Of a stretch of DNA of 64,000 nucleotides, positions 32,616 to 42,947 are shown piece by piece (positions within the stretch are counted from its first letter, which is position 1; the number at the start of each line of letters is the position of its first letter). Position numbers and translations under genes: made by a program. Origin of the DNA: Lineus longissimus (taxonomy: Eukaryota > Nemertea > Pilidiophora > Heteronemertea > Lineidae); the NCBI RefSeq assembly GCF_910592395.1, contig NC_088309.1, positions 16,308,599-16,372,598 on the forward strand, in the 5' to 3' direction. The notes beneath the pieces are model-generated. The model was not told the origin of the DNA. It did not search any database and worked only from the letters and a program-made list of their open reading frames with translations.

Positions 32616-33096
32616 ATACATATGATACATATGTAAGATACATATGATTAACAAGATTCACAGTCAGCTCAGTCACACTTTGGATAATTCGTTCCACTGT
32701 TGCATGTGTGATATTAGTTTGGGCAAGTAAAGCAGACAGGAATGCAGCAGCAAATGCTTTTGTGGTATCTTCAAACAGACCATCTGGCTCAAATTCTGGT
32801 TGCTGATTCTGCACAATATCAGGCGGATCATCCTGGATTCCCCCAAATCCATAATCTCTGTCCATGTCCACATTGTTCACAGGATTTTCATCAACATCCA
32901 CACCTTGAGCATGACAAGACAATGAATGTTTTCTGAGAGAATTGAATTTGTCAAATGAACATGGACATCCGCCTTGACCGCATTTCAAAACAACTCCATG
33001 GCCATCATGCAGGGCATGCGCAACATGTAGGTGCCTAAATAGTTCGGATGAACCACCAGTCAATATAACATGACACAAAAAACATTTGAAACCCAT
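31618..33096 (-). CDS. Chance fusion ORF: C2H2 zinc fingers joined to LINE reverse transcriptase
   Basis: A single frame of 492 codons opens at MGFKCFLCHV. The first 145 residues are the finger part of the copy 2 element (CFLC...H-x4-H; CGQGGCPCSF...H-x4-H) and its acidic linker. From about residue 165 it becomes the truncated LINE RT up to YADD and the C-terminal domain. The two parts come from different transposons joined by insertion; the frame happens to be kept. The RT lacks fingers and palm motifs upstream of NGVKQG, so catalysis is unlikely. Expression is unknown. Confidence 0.7.
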   Translation of the reverse strand: MGFKCFLCHVILTGGSSELFRHLHVAHALHDGHGVVLKCGQGGCPCSFDKFNSLRKHSLSCHAQGVDVDENPVNNVDMDRDYGFGGIQDDPPDIVQNQQPEFEPDGLFEDTTKAFAAAFLSALLAQTNITHATVERIIQSVTELTVNLVNHMYLTYVSYVSYVSNPFTATNGVKQGGVLSPILFNLYLDHLLVSMQESGVGCRIGHVYAGVFAYADDVIILAPTIWALTRMLKIAKLYSLDYKITFNAKKSKCIVFAKGLDIVIDYIMFDGNRLYAVESEVHLGFLLGPDVQRRRVDLGINELYKKTNMVMAYFGHANADIRYALFKSFATCLYGFQFWDTTSHYIENVYTAWRKCVRKIMCITSRTHNQLIPLIISDCDMETLLERRTLRYIEHIFKSDNIYLMLCKNLLLEGSASYLSKNFIKISRKYGFCKYDAVRINYSYSIVNGVDENTESFRIAQQIRKLLKLRDSGHCLLSKEELGQIIDFLCTI

Positions 33097-33100
33097 TTTG

Positions 33101-33877
33101 TCACCAGAAACTAACCTGTTTGAGCCTGTACTTCAATAGTTGGTATTCTCTGAATTTCACAAAGAGGGGATCAGTCCCCAGGCAGCATTTTGATACTTTT
33201 GCCGACAGAAGTGAGTTCTTGACAACCCTTTTTCTGCCAACTACTTTCCCACCACGACACAATTTCTTCCAATTCGACTGTTCATGAACACTGTCCACGT
33301 ATGGAGGCAATGATCCGTTCAAAGTTGATGAAGAAACACTAGACTGACAATCCGTGTCCACGAATGGAGGCAATGATCCGTTCAAAGTTGAAGGAGAAAT
33401 ACTGGACTGACAATCACTGTCCACGAATGGAGGCAATGATCCGTTCAAAGTTGAAGGAGAAATACTGGACTGACAATCACTGTCCACGAATGGAGGCAAT
33501 GATCCGTTCAAAGTTGAAGGAGAAATACTGGACTGACAATCACTGTCCACGAATGGAGGCAATGATCCGTTCAAAGTTGAAGGAGAAATACTGGCCTGAC
33601 AATCACTGTCCACGACAGGCAATGATCCGTTCAAAGTTGAAGGAGAAACACAAGACTGCTCATCAATGCCTTCAGACTCGAAGAGTGTCAAGGATCAGTT
33701 CAAAGTAGCTGGAGAAACACAGGACGATCGATCACGATCACTGTCATGACTGTCAACAGAGACGATGAATGGAGACACTGGGGCAGATGCACAATTTCCT
33801 GTTAAGTTGCGCTGTTTCTTCTTCAACTTTCTCCTTTGTTTGTATGCCTTTTCGTTCGTTTTCTCATGTCTACCCAT
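33101..33877 (-). pseudogene. N-terminal basic and Ser/Asp-repeat region of copy 2 finger element
   Basis: ATG at 33877 starts a very basic segment (MGRHEKTNEKAYKQRRKLKK), then the frame meets TGA at 33695-33697 (ATLN*SLTLFE). The equivalent position in the following repeats reads GGA, so this is a point nonsense change. The same frame goes on through about six 20-residue repeats of the type SPSTLNGSLPPFVDSDCQS and a basic end. It abuts the zinc-finger ORF that starts at 33096 and is probably its upstream part. Function unknown. Confidence 0.5.
33297..33645. repeat. 60-bp coding minisatellite, about six units
   Basis: The unit contains GGAGGCAATGATCCGTTCAA and is 60 bp long, so it keeps frame. 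The four central units are almost identical and the outer ones diverge or are shortened, as expected from unequal exchange. Confidence 0.9.
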
Positions 33878-36042
33878 ACCATGTCCTGAAATAGTATTGG
33901 AATGCTCATACTACATTTACTTTTCAATCACCTTAGTACCACAAACCCTCTCAACATCTTATTTCTTGTATGCAACACCTCACAAAGGATGTTGTTTTTT
34001 AATAAATATATCCTCTTCTTAGGCCTTTCAACATTACGTTGACACCTCTACACCTTGCAATTATTTAGCCTATTTTGGGGACGTGATTTCCTACCTATTG
34101 AGCATAATTTGGGGACACTTTGTTGCGACAAGTTGTTGATGTTAGTCTGTATCCTGATGGCTAGGTGGCATTATCCACATGTAAATTACACATTGGGGAT
34201 TTGGGGCACTAATTTAGGCAATTTAGAAGCAGAATTTTGTGGTGAGAAAATGCTTCAGGGGGTCAATCACACCCTGAAAATTTTATTTTTTTAGTCATCA
34301 GGGGCCTAATTTGGGGACATTTCTAGACCCTATTTTGGGGACATGTGGCGCCTGCCTCTTGTTCTTTCTTATCATGTCAGTAAGCAAGAATTGATAAAGA
34401 TAAAATAAATGAAGATAAATTCATCTATTTTTTGGTAGCAGTCTATTGTTAGGGAGTTCAAAGGAAAATTAGAATATGAAAAAAGTGATAAAAATCTCTC
34501 TCATTAAATTAAGGTTCGATGAAAACAGAAGCTCCACTTCTGTAGATGCCTGGCACATCCATCATCATTCATATCACCGAAGAAACACAAATTATTGAGC
34601 ACAACATCATAAAAACGACAAAAAACACTTACAATCTTCGGAGATGGACGGCTGACGCAAATGATTGGACTCTAGATCAGACAGAAGCAATGAACCAATC
34701 AACTGGCTGGTTTGTGTCACGTGGTGAAAGTTGGCGGTAAATTTAACATGGTCAAAAGGGTGATTTTTTTGACAATTTTGATACTGTTAATTTTCGAAAG
34801 TCCCTGAAACGAAAAGGGTAATATCTTAACAGGATTAAATGGTAATTTACCCTTTAACACCCTTTTAAATGTTGATAGCAAGGTACCCTTTTTAAATGGT
34901 TGCATTTTAACCATTTAGTTTTTAGAGTGTAAGCCTAGCATTCGCTAACGTTAACACAGGTTTTCATGTGCATTTTTAGCGTAAAAGGTGGTGTTAACAC
35001 TAGGGATTGTGTTATCGGAGCCAGTTCTTAACCTCTCGTGAAAGCACTCTTACATGACAAGTCCATACTATACAAGCGCTAACTGTAACGTTAGTCTTAG
35101 GATTTCCTAAAACTCGCATTTATCTCAGATCTCGCCCCAAACCATCCAATCCCAATAAATCAATTCACCGATTAATTTTTGGAGCCACCCTGTATAAAAC
35201 CGCGAGTTGCAATAGGCCTTCTCACCCAATGGGATCAATTTTCAAATCCAGACTACATGTCGATTTCACGACCCGACAAGCGACTGAGCGAAGTTTCTTC
35301 AGACATTCATAGAGAACCCGACGTTAGCCAATCATGGTAAGGTCCCATTGTAAAGACACCATGCATGTGAAATAATTGGGCCGGTCACGCAAGATTTTAA
35401 TGAGGTGGACACTTGTACCCATAAAAACAAGGTTTTAGAGTATATACAATGATCATTATGATTAGCCCCTTCATGACAGAGCTGTTATGGGGAGATAAGC
35501 AGGTTGAGTTTACAACTGCAGCATTGTGAGACGTCTCAATAACAGAGCTTTATCATAAGGGATGCTGATCTGGAGAGGCAAACTTAGCAGAGTTATATAA
35601 AAAACATATCAATCAGTAACATCCTTACTAAATTCGAGAAAAGTTTGTGTGTTTGTTTGTTTGTTTGTTTGTGCGCTCATATCTCCCATATCGAATGGCT
35701 GAGCGACCCCAGATTTTGCATGTAGCATTTAACGGGTCCCGAAAGTGTCCTTACGAAGCCCGATTTTTGATTTTCCAACTAACATCCGATATAACGCCGT
35801 TTATTGGTTTTATCTAACGTTATTCAGCTTGCCCGCGCGGCGATTTTACCTTCTCGTCATGCCCGTCACGGGCGACGTAACTCCCGACAGAGCCTGATCG
35901 CGTCACGGCTCCGACGTCAGGATGGGTCTGCTGACGTCATGACGTCACAATGCGGTGGGAATTATTTTTCGGCGGTGAAAAATAAATCCGACGGCGGCTG
36001 TAATTCGAGAGAAAAAAATCGCATTGTAAAAAGAAAAATATT
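33878..36042. other. No gene recognised; simple repeats
   Basis: A (TTTG)n microsatellite lies at 35645-35675. Motifs TTTGGGGAC recur at 34072-34340. The 34740-34930 part is AT-rich with several AAATGG/CCATTT inversions and may be a small MITE. At 36040 the Helitron coding sequence stops abruptly, so the sequence just left of it may be foreign to that element. No coding region is supported. Confidence 0.4.
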
Positions 36043-37664
36043 CTAATATATTGAAAATAAACGCATGTCCTCTTTGGGCCACCGTAAAGGTGAAGTGCCC
36101 CGAATTGTCTTGAATGCTTTGTAGCCTCGATCCGTTCTTTCTATTTCTGATTTATCAGCCTGTTGCATGAAAGCGACGTTGTACTTGTGGCGTTTGACTT
36201 TTGATTTCCTGAAAAAGGTGGCAATGGACCGTTTAATTTCAAGTGTCTCTTTCACAATGTACAGAAAGAACAGGTAAGTTGTGTCATCTCGAAATCTTGA
36301 ATCAACTCCCAGCATACGTTGCTTGATGTAATTTCGAAGCCAACTTTCTGCTTTTTGTAAGTTGACAAAGAACCACCTGTACCGGTGGGGAAGAGAGGTG
36401 AGGAAATGCTTTTTCCTCTAAGAATTCAGCACTATCCCAATAGACAAATTTCCCATCGCTGCTTGGGGCAACATCTATTGTGGGCAGATGTTTAGACTTC
36501 TTGCGCGGTACTTTCGTCTTTGCTTGATCAAACAGGTCTTTTTCGATTATTGCATTAGCCAGTAGATCTGTCATAGCACTATTGCTATCTGATTCATCAA
36601 AATTGTCCAAAATTGTATCATCTGGCAATTCTGTTAAATAATGAGGCAAATCATAATTCATTCCGCTGTCGTCCTCAGTGGTATCATTTGCACCTTTATC
36701 ATTCATCGGCAACGATGTTACAGGCGTGTCCAATGGCAGCTTCAATGATGACCGTGGATTCATTGACATCAGTGGGACTGATGAATCATGAGTACTACTT
36801 TCTTGGTTGTTTTCAGAGGACCTGCTTTTCCACTCGTCTTGACGTCTGACATCATTCAAAGTTTTTGACAGAAAGTCATCAAGCCTGATTTCGTCAAAAG
36901 TAACATCATGAAATAGAGGGTTATTTCCAAGTATTGGAAGTAGTTCATGAGCTTGTCTTTGGAGACAACTTCTTCAATGTAGTGACCTTTGTACTCTGGC
37001 TTCCTCTTCAGCACTATGGGTATAAGATTTTGTTCAATCGGTAAAACTTTCTCCATCGTAGATTTGACGTCGGATTCGACGCATATCAGAGGACCATGTA
37101 CTTTGACCTCACTTGCTCTAGGAATGTTGGCTACACGTATGCAGGGAATAATTAATTTCAGCAAATGTGCTTCGCATTTATTTAGCGACATTCATTTTCA
37201 GTGAGATTGGCGGGCAGTTGTTGCACTTTGAAGTTATATTTGTGTTCATTGCAGCTTGGGGTGTTGTGTTCTTTTTGAGGGTTCGTTTGCATGAAACACA
37301 AATATAATGGAAACCATCAAAAGATATCGATTTGTCATTTACTATGACTTTTTCCATTTGCAGTGGAGTCAATGTTACCATCTTGTCTGTGTTCACCTGC
37401 ATTTTGGTGACACTTCCGCGCGAGTGGTATCTAAGGTCAGACACACAAATAAGCCAGGTGTGTCTTCGTTTGTAGGTGCTTTGTGATTTTGTCAATAAAT
37501 GTTGACTTCTGGGATGTATGGTCAGTAATAACCACTGGCTCAGGGTTACTCTTTGTACTGGTCTGCCTTCGTTCACTGACTTTTGATAACGACCTCTTCA
37601 CTTCTGTCTTGAGTTGGCGATGGCGAGTGTTTTTCCTGCAGCTGGATAACTGATGCTGTGACAA
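36043..37664 (-). pseudogene. Helitron polyprotein, central N-terminal region (DUF6570-like and Helitron_like_N)
   Basis: Reading downward from 37664, frames give a Cys-rich block (YICVSCKRTL...KCNNCPP), then LIIPCIRVANIPRASEVKVHGPLICV...LKRKPEYKGHYIEEVV, which matches the DUF6570-type region of animal Helitrons. A long acidic linker follows with FLEEKAFPHLFPTG. The start of the Helitron_like_N domain comes last (SRFRDDTTYLFFLYIVKE...FKTIRGTSPLRWPKED). Several frame changes occur, near 37440, 36870 and 36370-36330. The sequence ends at 36043, before the Rep HUH motif and the helicase, so the element is truncated. This is the rolling-circle transposase-helicase gene, inactive here. Confidence 0.7.
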
Positions 37665-37667
37665 ATA

Positions 37668-38410
37668 TTAATCTGTGGATAATGCATCACTTTGGTACTG
37701 CTTTCCTGTGGCAGATGTACTCACTGTGGTTACAACATCAACTACATGATAGCTGTTAACACTCTTATCATGCTTCAAGTACAATGCACCAGTTTGATAT
37801 TGCTTTCCTGTGAGAGATGTACCTGCTGGCGGTGGATTGATCAGTTCCCATTCCCATTTGTGTTTGCATCCTTCTTTGAACACATATATGCGGCACTTCA
37901 GCAACGACGCAGCTGCAATAAGATATGAGTATCTGATATCAGGCTCAGCCTGTCCAAGCCTTCGGATATGATTATCGAATGTTTCCCCATGCCATAAGTA
38001 TGATGTCAGTATAGCACAATGATTCCTCTCATATTGAATAAGGCGATGATGAAGAAGATGGCTGTGTTCTATTGAGCCAGTGATGCAATAGGTTAAGGCT
38101 TTCAATAGGCACCCTTTCGAATCATTATGTTGGTGGATATGGACTGAATTCAGATTAGCTGATAGACTTACATTACGTTGCATGTAATGTACTTCTGCTT
38201 TGAATGGTAATCCCAATGCACGGCACTGTTGTCGCTGCCACTTGTGAGAGGGTGGTTCAAATTTGTGGTAGCAGAGATGAGCGTCCTGAATCCGAATCAA
38301 GCCTTCAATTGGGCCAATTGCGCTGATTTTAGCATGTGTGACCCGCTCTACCAAAACTAGGCGCTTGTCGCATCTGAACTTGACAGGTTGATACGGACTT
38401 GTTGTTCATT
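37668..38410 (-). pseudogene. OTU-like domain 2 of the Helitron
   Basis: The frame is open from within the inverted repeat (FRCDKRLVLVERVTHAKI) to 37668. FEPPSHKWQRQQ aligns with FVPPDKEWQTEV of OTU domain 1, followed by DSKGCLLKALTYCITGS in place of GDGNCFFRCIS, the helical middle (IRYSYLIAAASLLKCRIYVF) and SYHVVDVV at the expected catalytic His. The Cys and His are still present, but the Asp-Gly-Asn-Cys loop is altered with an extra residue, so it may be a non-catalytic copy. OTU cysteine protease domains are known in animal Helitron proteins. Confidence 0.55.
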
Positions 38411-38560
38411 TCCCTATTGTAGACCTTTTGTGAAATGTGACCAAATCAGTTTGTAATAGATTTCACAAAAGGTCTACAATAGGGAAATGAACAACAAGTC
38501 CGTATCAACCTGTCGAGTTCAGATGCGACAAGCGCCTAGTTTTGGTAGAGCGAGTCACAT
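38333..38560. repeat. Large inverted repeat between the two OTU domains
   Basis: Arms 38333-38436 and 38460-38560 are inverted copies with only a few differences (for example GACAGG/GTCGAG context and a 2-base gap), around a 23-base loop. Both arms contain the sequence that in the minus-strand frame of domain 2 codes for FRCDKRLVLVERV. In the domain 1 gene the arm is therefore antisense to that reading and makes a foreign C-terminus. This looks like a fold-back inversion rather than a MITE, because the arms hold Helitron coding sequence. Confidence 0.85.
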
Positions 38561-39182
38561 GTTTGGAAGGCTGTGTGGTGTTACCAGCGACTTCGTTGCA
38601 TGTAATATTGACATTAGAAACAACATCGAAATGGACACCACCTGTGTTCACCAGGTAAACAGACGCAGACATATCACGATTTGCAAGTGCAGGTCGATTT
38701 CGAATCCATGCCCAATCATTTCGTCCAGGGATAGGACCATAGATGTATATGTTCAAGTGTAACAAATTAGCAGCAGCACTGATTTCATGTTCTGTAGCCC
38801 ACGCACGGTCATCTGCCATTTTTGTTCTGGTTAGGTACTGGGCAACATTTTCACCATGTTCAAAAGTATGATGCGTTTTTAGATATTGGCAAATTAAATC
38901 ACGGAAAACACTATGCAACTGCTCTGTATCCGTCACTACATGTGAAATGCAACGGAAGAAACAATTCCCGTCCCCAATGATTGGAGTTATTTAAGATGGT
39001 TTCGGGCGGTTCAGAACTACTGGTGGAATTGTTCTGTGACCATAGTGCGGAGTAGTTATTACAGCAGGGTCTATGTCGACAGTGAATGGGACAATATATT
39101 TTAGCACTTCAGTCTGCCATTCCTTGTCGGGTGGGACAAATTGAAAAAGTTCTTTGGTATCAGGCACTGCCATGGCCTCCAC
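38561..39182 (-). pseudogene. OTU cysteine protease-like domain 1 of the Helitron
   Basis: From ATG 39182 one frame runs with a TAA at about 38992-38994 (RPKPS*ITPI), then IIGDGNCFFRCISHVV (catalytic Asp and Cys), a helical middle (HEISAAANLLHLNIYIYGP) and ASVYLVNTGGVHFDVVSN (catalytic His). All OTU triad elements are readable. Only the one stop separates it from its N-terminal part FVPPDKEWQTEVLK. The C-terminus runs into the inverted repeat. OTU domains in these elements may process the polyprotein or remove ubiquitin; this is inference. Confidence 0.7.
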
Positions 39183-40555
39183 TGCAATGTTTCCGTTTCA
39201 TGATGTGCAGTAGTTACCTGGCAGTTGGAGAGCTTGAAGTTATGGCCGCAGGTCTTGATGAGAGTTTGGTAGGAGTATTACTGAAAATATAACGTACAAA
39301 GTTTTAATCGTTAGTGACTGGCTTTGTTGAAAGTGATGTTGAAAGATAACACTTTGGAGGAAATGCTGAAACAGGAAAGCAGAACACATAAATAGTAAGA
39401 CAAATCATCAGTTATGAACAGTCAAGTACAGTAGCACCTCTCTATCATGGACACACTGTGGGAAGCATTGCTTTACTTAATAGAAATGTGTCTTGATCAA
39501 TTCAATTATATGACCAATTGAAGTCCGCACTTAGTATCATTATTAATAGAGAAAGTGATCTCAGCACAGCATCTAACGTCATATTGGATAAGATAATGAC
39601 GAATAGTTACCTTGCAGATGGCGGAGATGATGGTGACAATGATGTAGTAATTGGCAAATTGCGCGATATGCCTCTGGTGGGGGTGCTGAAAACGAATTAC
39701 CAGATAAACTTCATGATAGAGAATAAAACGTGCAGTGACGACATGAATACCATTAATTAAGTAAATCAAGTGACCACTGGCTGGCCATGTACTGGTTATA
39801 TATTTATATTATCTGACATATCTTACCTAAAACTTGACTGCTTGTGTGTGAGTGCACCATTATTTTATGTGCCTTCACAGTCCGAGTCGATCGTGCTATA
39901 AATAAAGAGCCAAAAATAATTATCACTGTAATAATCAAGGCCCAGCCTTGTCCATTCCACCTCAAGTCGCACATTCTTGCCCCTCTTTAGAATACACGAA
40001 TGCTCACTAAGTGTCATCATAGAACAATGGACATATCTGATGACTTATTAGGAGGTAATGACATGACAGGGCTTAGTAAATGTTTAACATAGGAACACCT
40101 CAAACTGTTAGTATAGTTCATGGTGATTACCTTATCACAGGCGCAGATTCCATGGGTTCATACTTGGAGCATGTGCCTATATTTCTCTTCTTTGATGGTG
40201 GAGGCATGACGGAACTCAAGCTGGGAAGCACACAGGTCACAATGAAATTATATAATAATAATATCTTATCCTGATGTAACATGCAAAGAAGAAGCATGGA
40301 AAGTGTTGATACATCCCATTGGATAATATAGGAAGGTACCGGACCACCATTCGACTGCATACTTTGATTGCTCTTTCCTTCACCTTGAAGAAGTACGAAT
40401 TATTACAAGTTGAAGAAACGTGGAAAATATCAACATCGCCCGTAGCACGTCAAATGAGGGGAACCAGCACATGCACACTAACTGGGTTGTACTATTAACG
40501 CCCAACAGGCCCCAAATGCCACGGGACAAAATATTAGGGTTCAGCTATTGAATCG
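39183..40555. other. No gene recognised
   Basis: This should contain the 5' flank of the Helitron fragment, but no 5' TC terminus or 3' CTRR hairpin could be identified. Short open frames on both strands (39506-39769, 40080-40360) carry no recognisable domain. Confidence 0.35.
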
Positions 40556-40985
40556 AGATTTTACTGCAGTTCAAAGCTGTATGTAATGTTATTTACATGC
40601 AAATCTATCAGTTCTGTAACTATGGTGAAGTTGAAGTTGGTAAAATTGATGTTAGTTTATGGACCGCGCTAGCGACCACAGATTTCACCATTCGCCGTTT
40701 TGTACCAACCACACCATGCCAAAATGGCTGCATTTCGCCATTTCATAGCAACCACACCTAAAATGGTCGCCTACGAATTCTATCATGACGCTAGTGCGGT
40801 CTACAAACGAACATCAATTTCCGGTCATCAAAGTTACAGAACCTCAAGCAATACATCTAACCAACACATAGGCCTACAGTTATTAAAAAGTGCACAAAAA
40901 TCATGATTCAATCACCGGGCGCTACATTCTTTTTACACTCAGTCTCTGGCCCTAACGCCACCGCACTAACTTAAAAGGGGAACAT
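40556..40985. repeat. Inverted-repeat element related to the inner part of repeat A
   Basis: The left part (about 40600-40690: TCTGTAACT, GTTGGTAAAATTGATG, TTTATGGACCGCGCTAGCGACC) and the reverse complement of the right part (about 40795-40985) are similar to each other and to repeat A at 17720-17960 and 44210-44440. Repeat A thus seems to contain one arm of a separate fold-back family. Arms are diverged. Confidence 0.6.
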
Positions 40986-41467
40986 GCTCTTAAAACCCGC
41001 TGACTGTATTCATGCATGACAACATGGTGGTGCATGGAAAGCAGCCAAGCCAGTCCAAAAGAAAAGTATGCCTGGCCTACACCTACTACTAGGGCGAAGC
41101 TTATCCAATTTCAATTAATTAGATTAAGCCATGGCCTGTATTCTTTATATTTATATCATATTTCATTTGATTAGGCCTGATAGGCCGAATGCTCACAACA
41201 ACCTTCTTTTCATACAGTGATACATGTGCAATACTTCATCGATCCCAGGTTGATCGGATAAATCGTCCCCACATCATGACGTTCCAATTTAATTTTGCTA
41301 CATTTGATTTGCAATATCGTACATTTCTGTGGAAATAAGACGTATTATATATGTTCCAAACACCTTAAACCCAAATAAAACCGCATTGAAACAGCCAATT
41401 TACATGTACATTGGTAGCTCTACTAGGTCTTGGCATGAGAGTTAGAAATTTGGGGTGATCATCATAA
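40986..41467. other. No gene recognised
   Basis: AT-rich DNA with no open frame of interest, no repeats seen. Confidence 0.35.
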
Positions 41468-41746
41468 TCATTGTAATGCAGTATTGAAGAAACTGGACTC
41501 TTCCTTTTTTTCTTCAGCCTCCTTGAAAAAGGTGTGGTGTCTTTGGTGAAAGCAAACCACTCGTTGAAATTGTGTAGATCCTGTTTGAATTTGTGAGTCG
41601 AAGTAGTTCGTATTTGTTTTAGATCTTTTCACTGGTGAAGTATTATGAACAAAGCCGACAACTGACTTGTCCTCTTTGGGTAAAGGTCTTTTTTGTTTGT
41701 TTGATGCCACATCCTTGTCTTTCGTTTCCTTGTTGTTGGTCTCCAT
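41468..41746 (-). pseudogene. First coding exon of a Helitron RPA-like protein
   Basis: ATG 41746 lies 13 bases after a splice acceptor (CCACTTACAG). The product has a basic start, then VGFVHNTSPVKRSKTNTNYF and FQRVVCFHQRHHTFFKEA. This matches the first exon of the RPA-like gene at 59883 (VGYIHNVSPMKRSRTNHDYF...LGFNKKHLAQLKEA) and the start of OB-fold proteins carried by animal Helitrons. No later exon was found next to it, so it is a fragment. Whether it belongs to the same Helitron as 36-39.2 kb is unclear. Confidence 0.55.
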
Positions 41747-42112
41747 TTTGAATTCTGAGCTGTAAGTGGAAGAAAAGATATTATATACATTTCTGAGAAC
41801 ACCTTATATACCGTACTACAGACTGATGATGTAATACAGAGTGAGGGCCTAAAATCTTTGGTACACGGAAGGAAATAAGTACAGTAGAGCTTGAAGCAGC
41901 ATTGAGACACTTAATCTTACTGAAATGTAACAACAGATCAGTTGGTAGAGTGTATTAAAGGTGCACTGAAGTCACAAAAATCTGCTGATGACCACACTTG
42001 TACAGTTATCTCTTACTTCTATGTAGCTGATGCCCTGATACCAAGGTTCGAAGCAGAAGTCAAGTCAGTTCCTGTACACACTTTGTGTTACTTAGAACAC
42101 CTTTGTTACAAT
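41747..42112. other. No gene recognised
   Basis: Upstream flank of the RPA-like exon; the first bases are its intron. No other feature seen. Confidence 0.35.
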
Positions 42113-42947
42113 GGGTGATTTCAAAATTGGTTTTGGTTTTAGTGTTGGGTGTTAGTGTCAGTTTTATTCTTAATTTCTACCCCTAAAAACCTATGTCTGG
42201 ATAAGACCAATTCGAGGTTTTAGTTTAACACCAACACCTGGTTTTATCTAAACACCTAAAACCTGGGCTGAAACTAAGAAGAGGTTTTATTCTGCAGGTA
42301 AAACTAACACCAAGATGGACAGAGATAAAACCTTGGAAAAACCAAACACGCATGTGTTTCGGGTGTTTCCCTATTGTAACCGCTTCCGATCTATATAAAT
42401 TTGGTCTTCTTCTTTCACGTCCATCATCATTGCTATCAGCATTCAAAATACCAGCAACTACTTCTTGAAATGGTACGAACAACATGATTTTTTTTTTCTG
42501 AACACCAACACCAACTTTGAAATCCACTCGGTGTTAATGCCTAAGGTGTTAGTTTTATTGGTAATACAAAATGCACTACAAATCTTCCAAATATAACACC
42601 GAGCTGGGATTAAGATCAGACCTTGGTGTTCCAATTGGTTTCAGTGTGAAACTAAAACCTAATTTGAAATAGGATAATGCTAAAACTGAGTGTCAAAACT
42701 AACACCAGAACTGATTTCATTTCTGGTGTTGTGGAGAGTTTTAGTTTTAGTCCCGGTGTTAGTTTTTGACACTAAAACCATCCCTTAGTTTTAAGCTTAA
42801 ACCGGACATAATGCTAAAACCAACAAACACCGACTTTGAAAAAGGATGAAACTAAAACCCACTTCATTTCAATGCTGGTTTAATCAAGGGTTTTAGTGTT
42901 CCATTTAGTTTTAAAACTAAATCTAAAAACTGACTTTGAAATCACCC
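42113..42947. mobile_element. 835-bp TIR element filled with degenerate GGTTTTAGTGTT motifs
   Basis: The ends GGGTGATTTCAAAATTGG and, reversed, GGGTGATTTCAAAGTCAG form short inverted repeats, flanked by AAT on both sides (42110-42112, 42948-42950). The whole interior is a dense set of related motifs in both orientations (AACACCAAA, GGTTTTAGT, TTTAGTTTTA). It has no ORF. A 3-bp target duplication fits the PIF/Harbinger group, but there is no coding part to confirm this. Confidence 0.7.

Noticed and set aside
33364-33708. Plus-strand open frame with repeated EAMIRSKLKEKYW units
   Set aside because: Antisense shadow of the 60-bp minisatellite; the minus-strand frame joins to the basic segment and lies next to the finger ORF.
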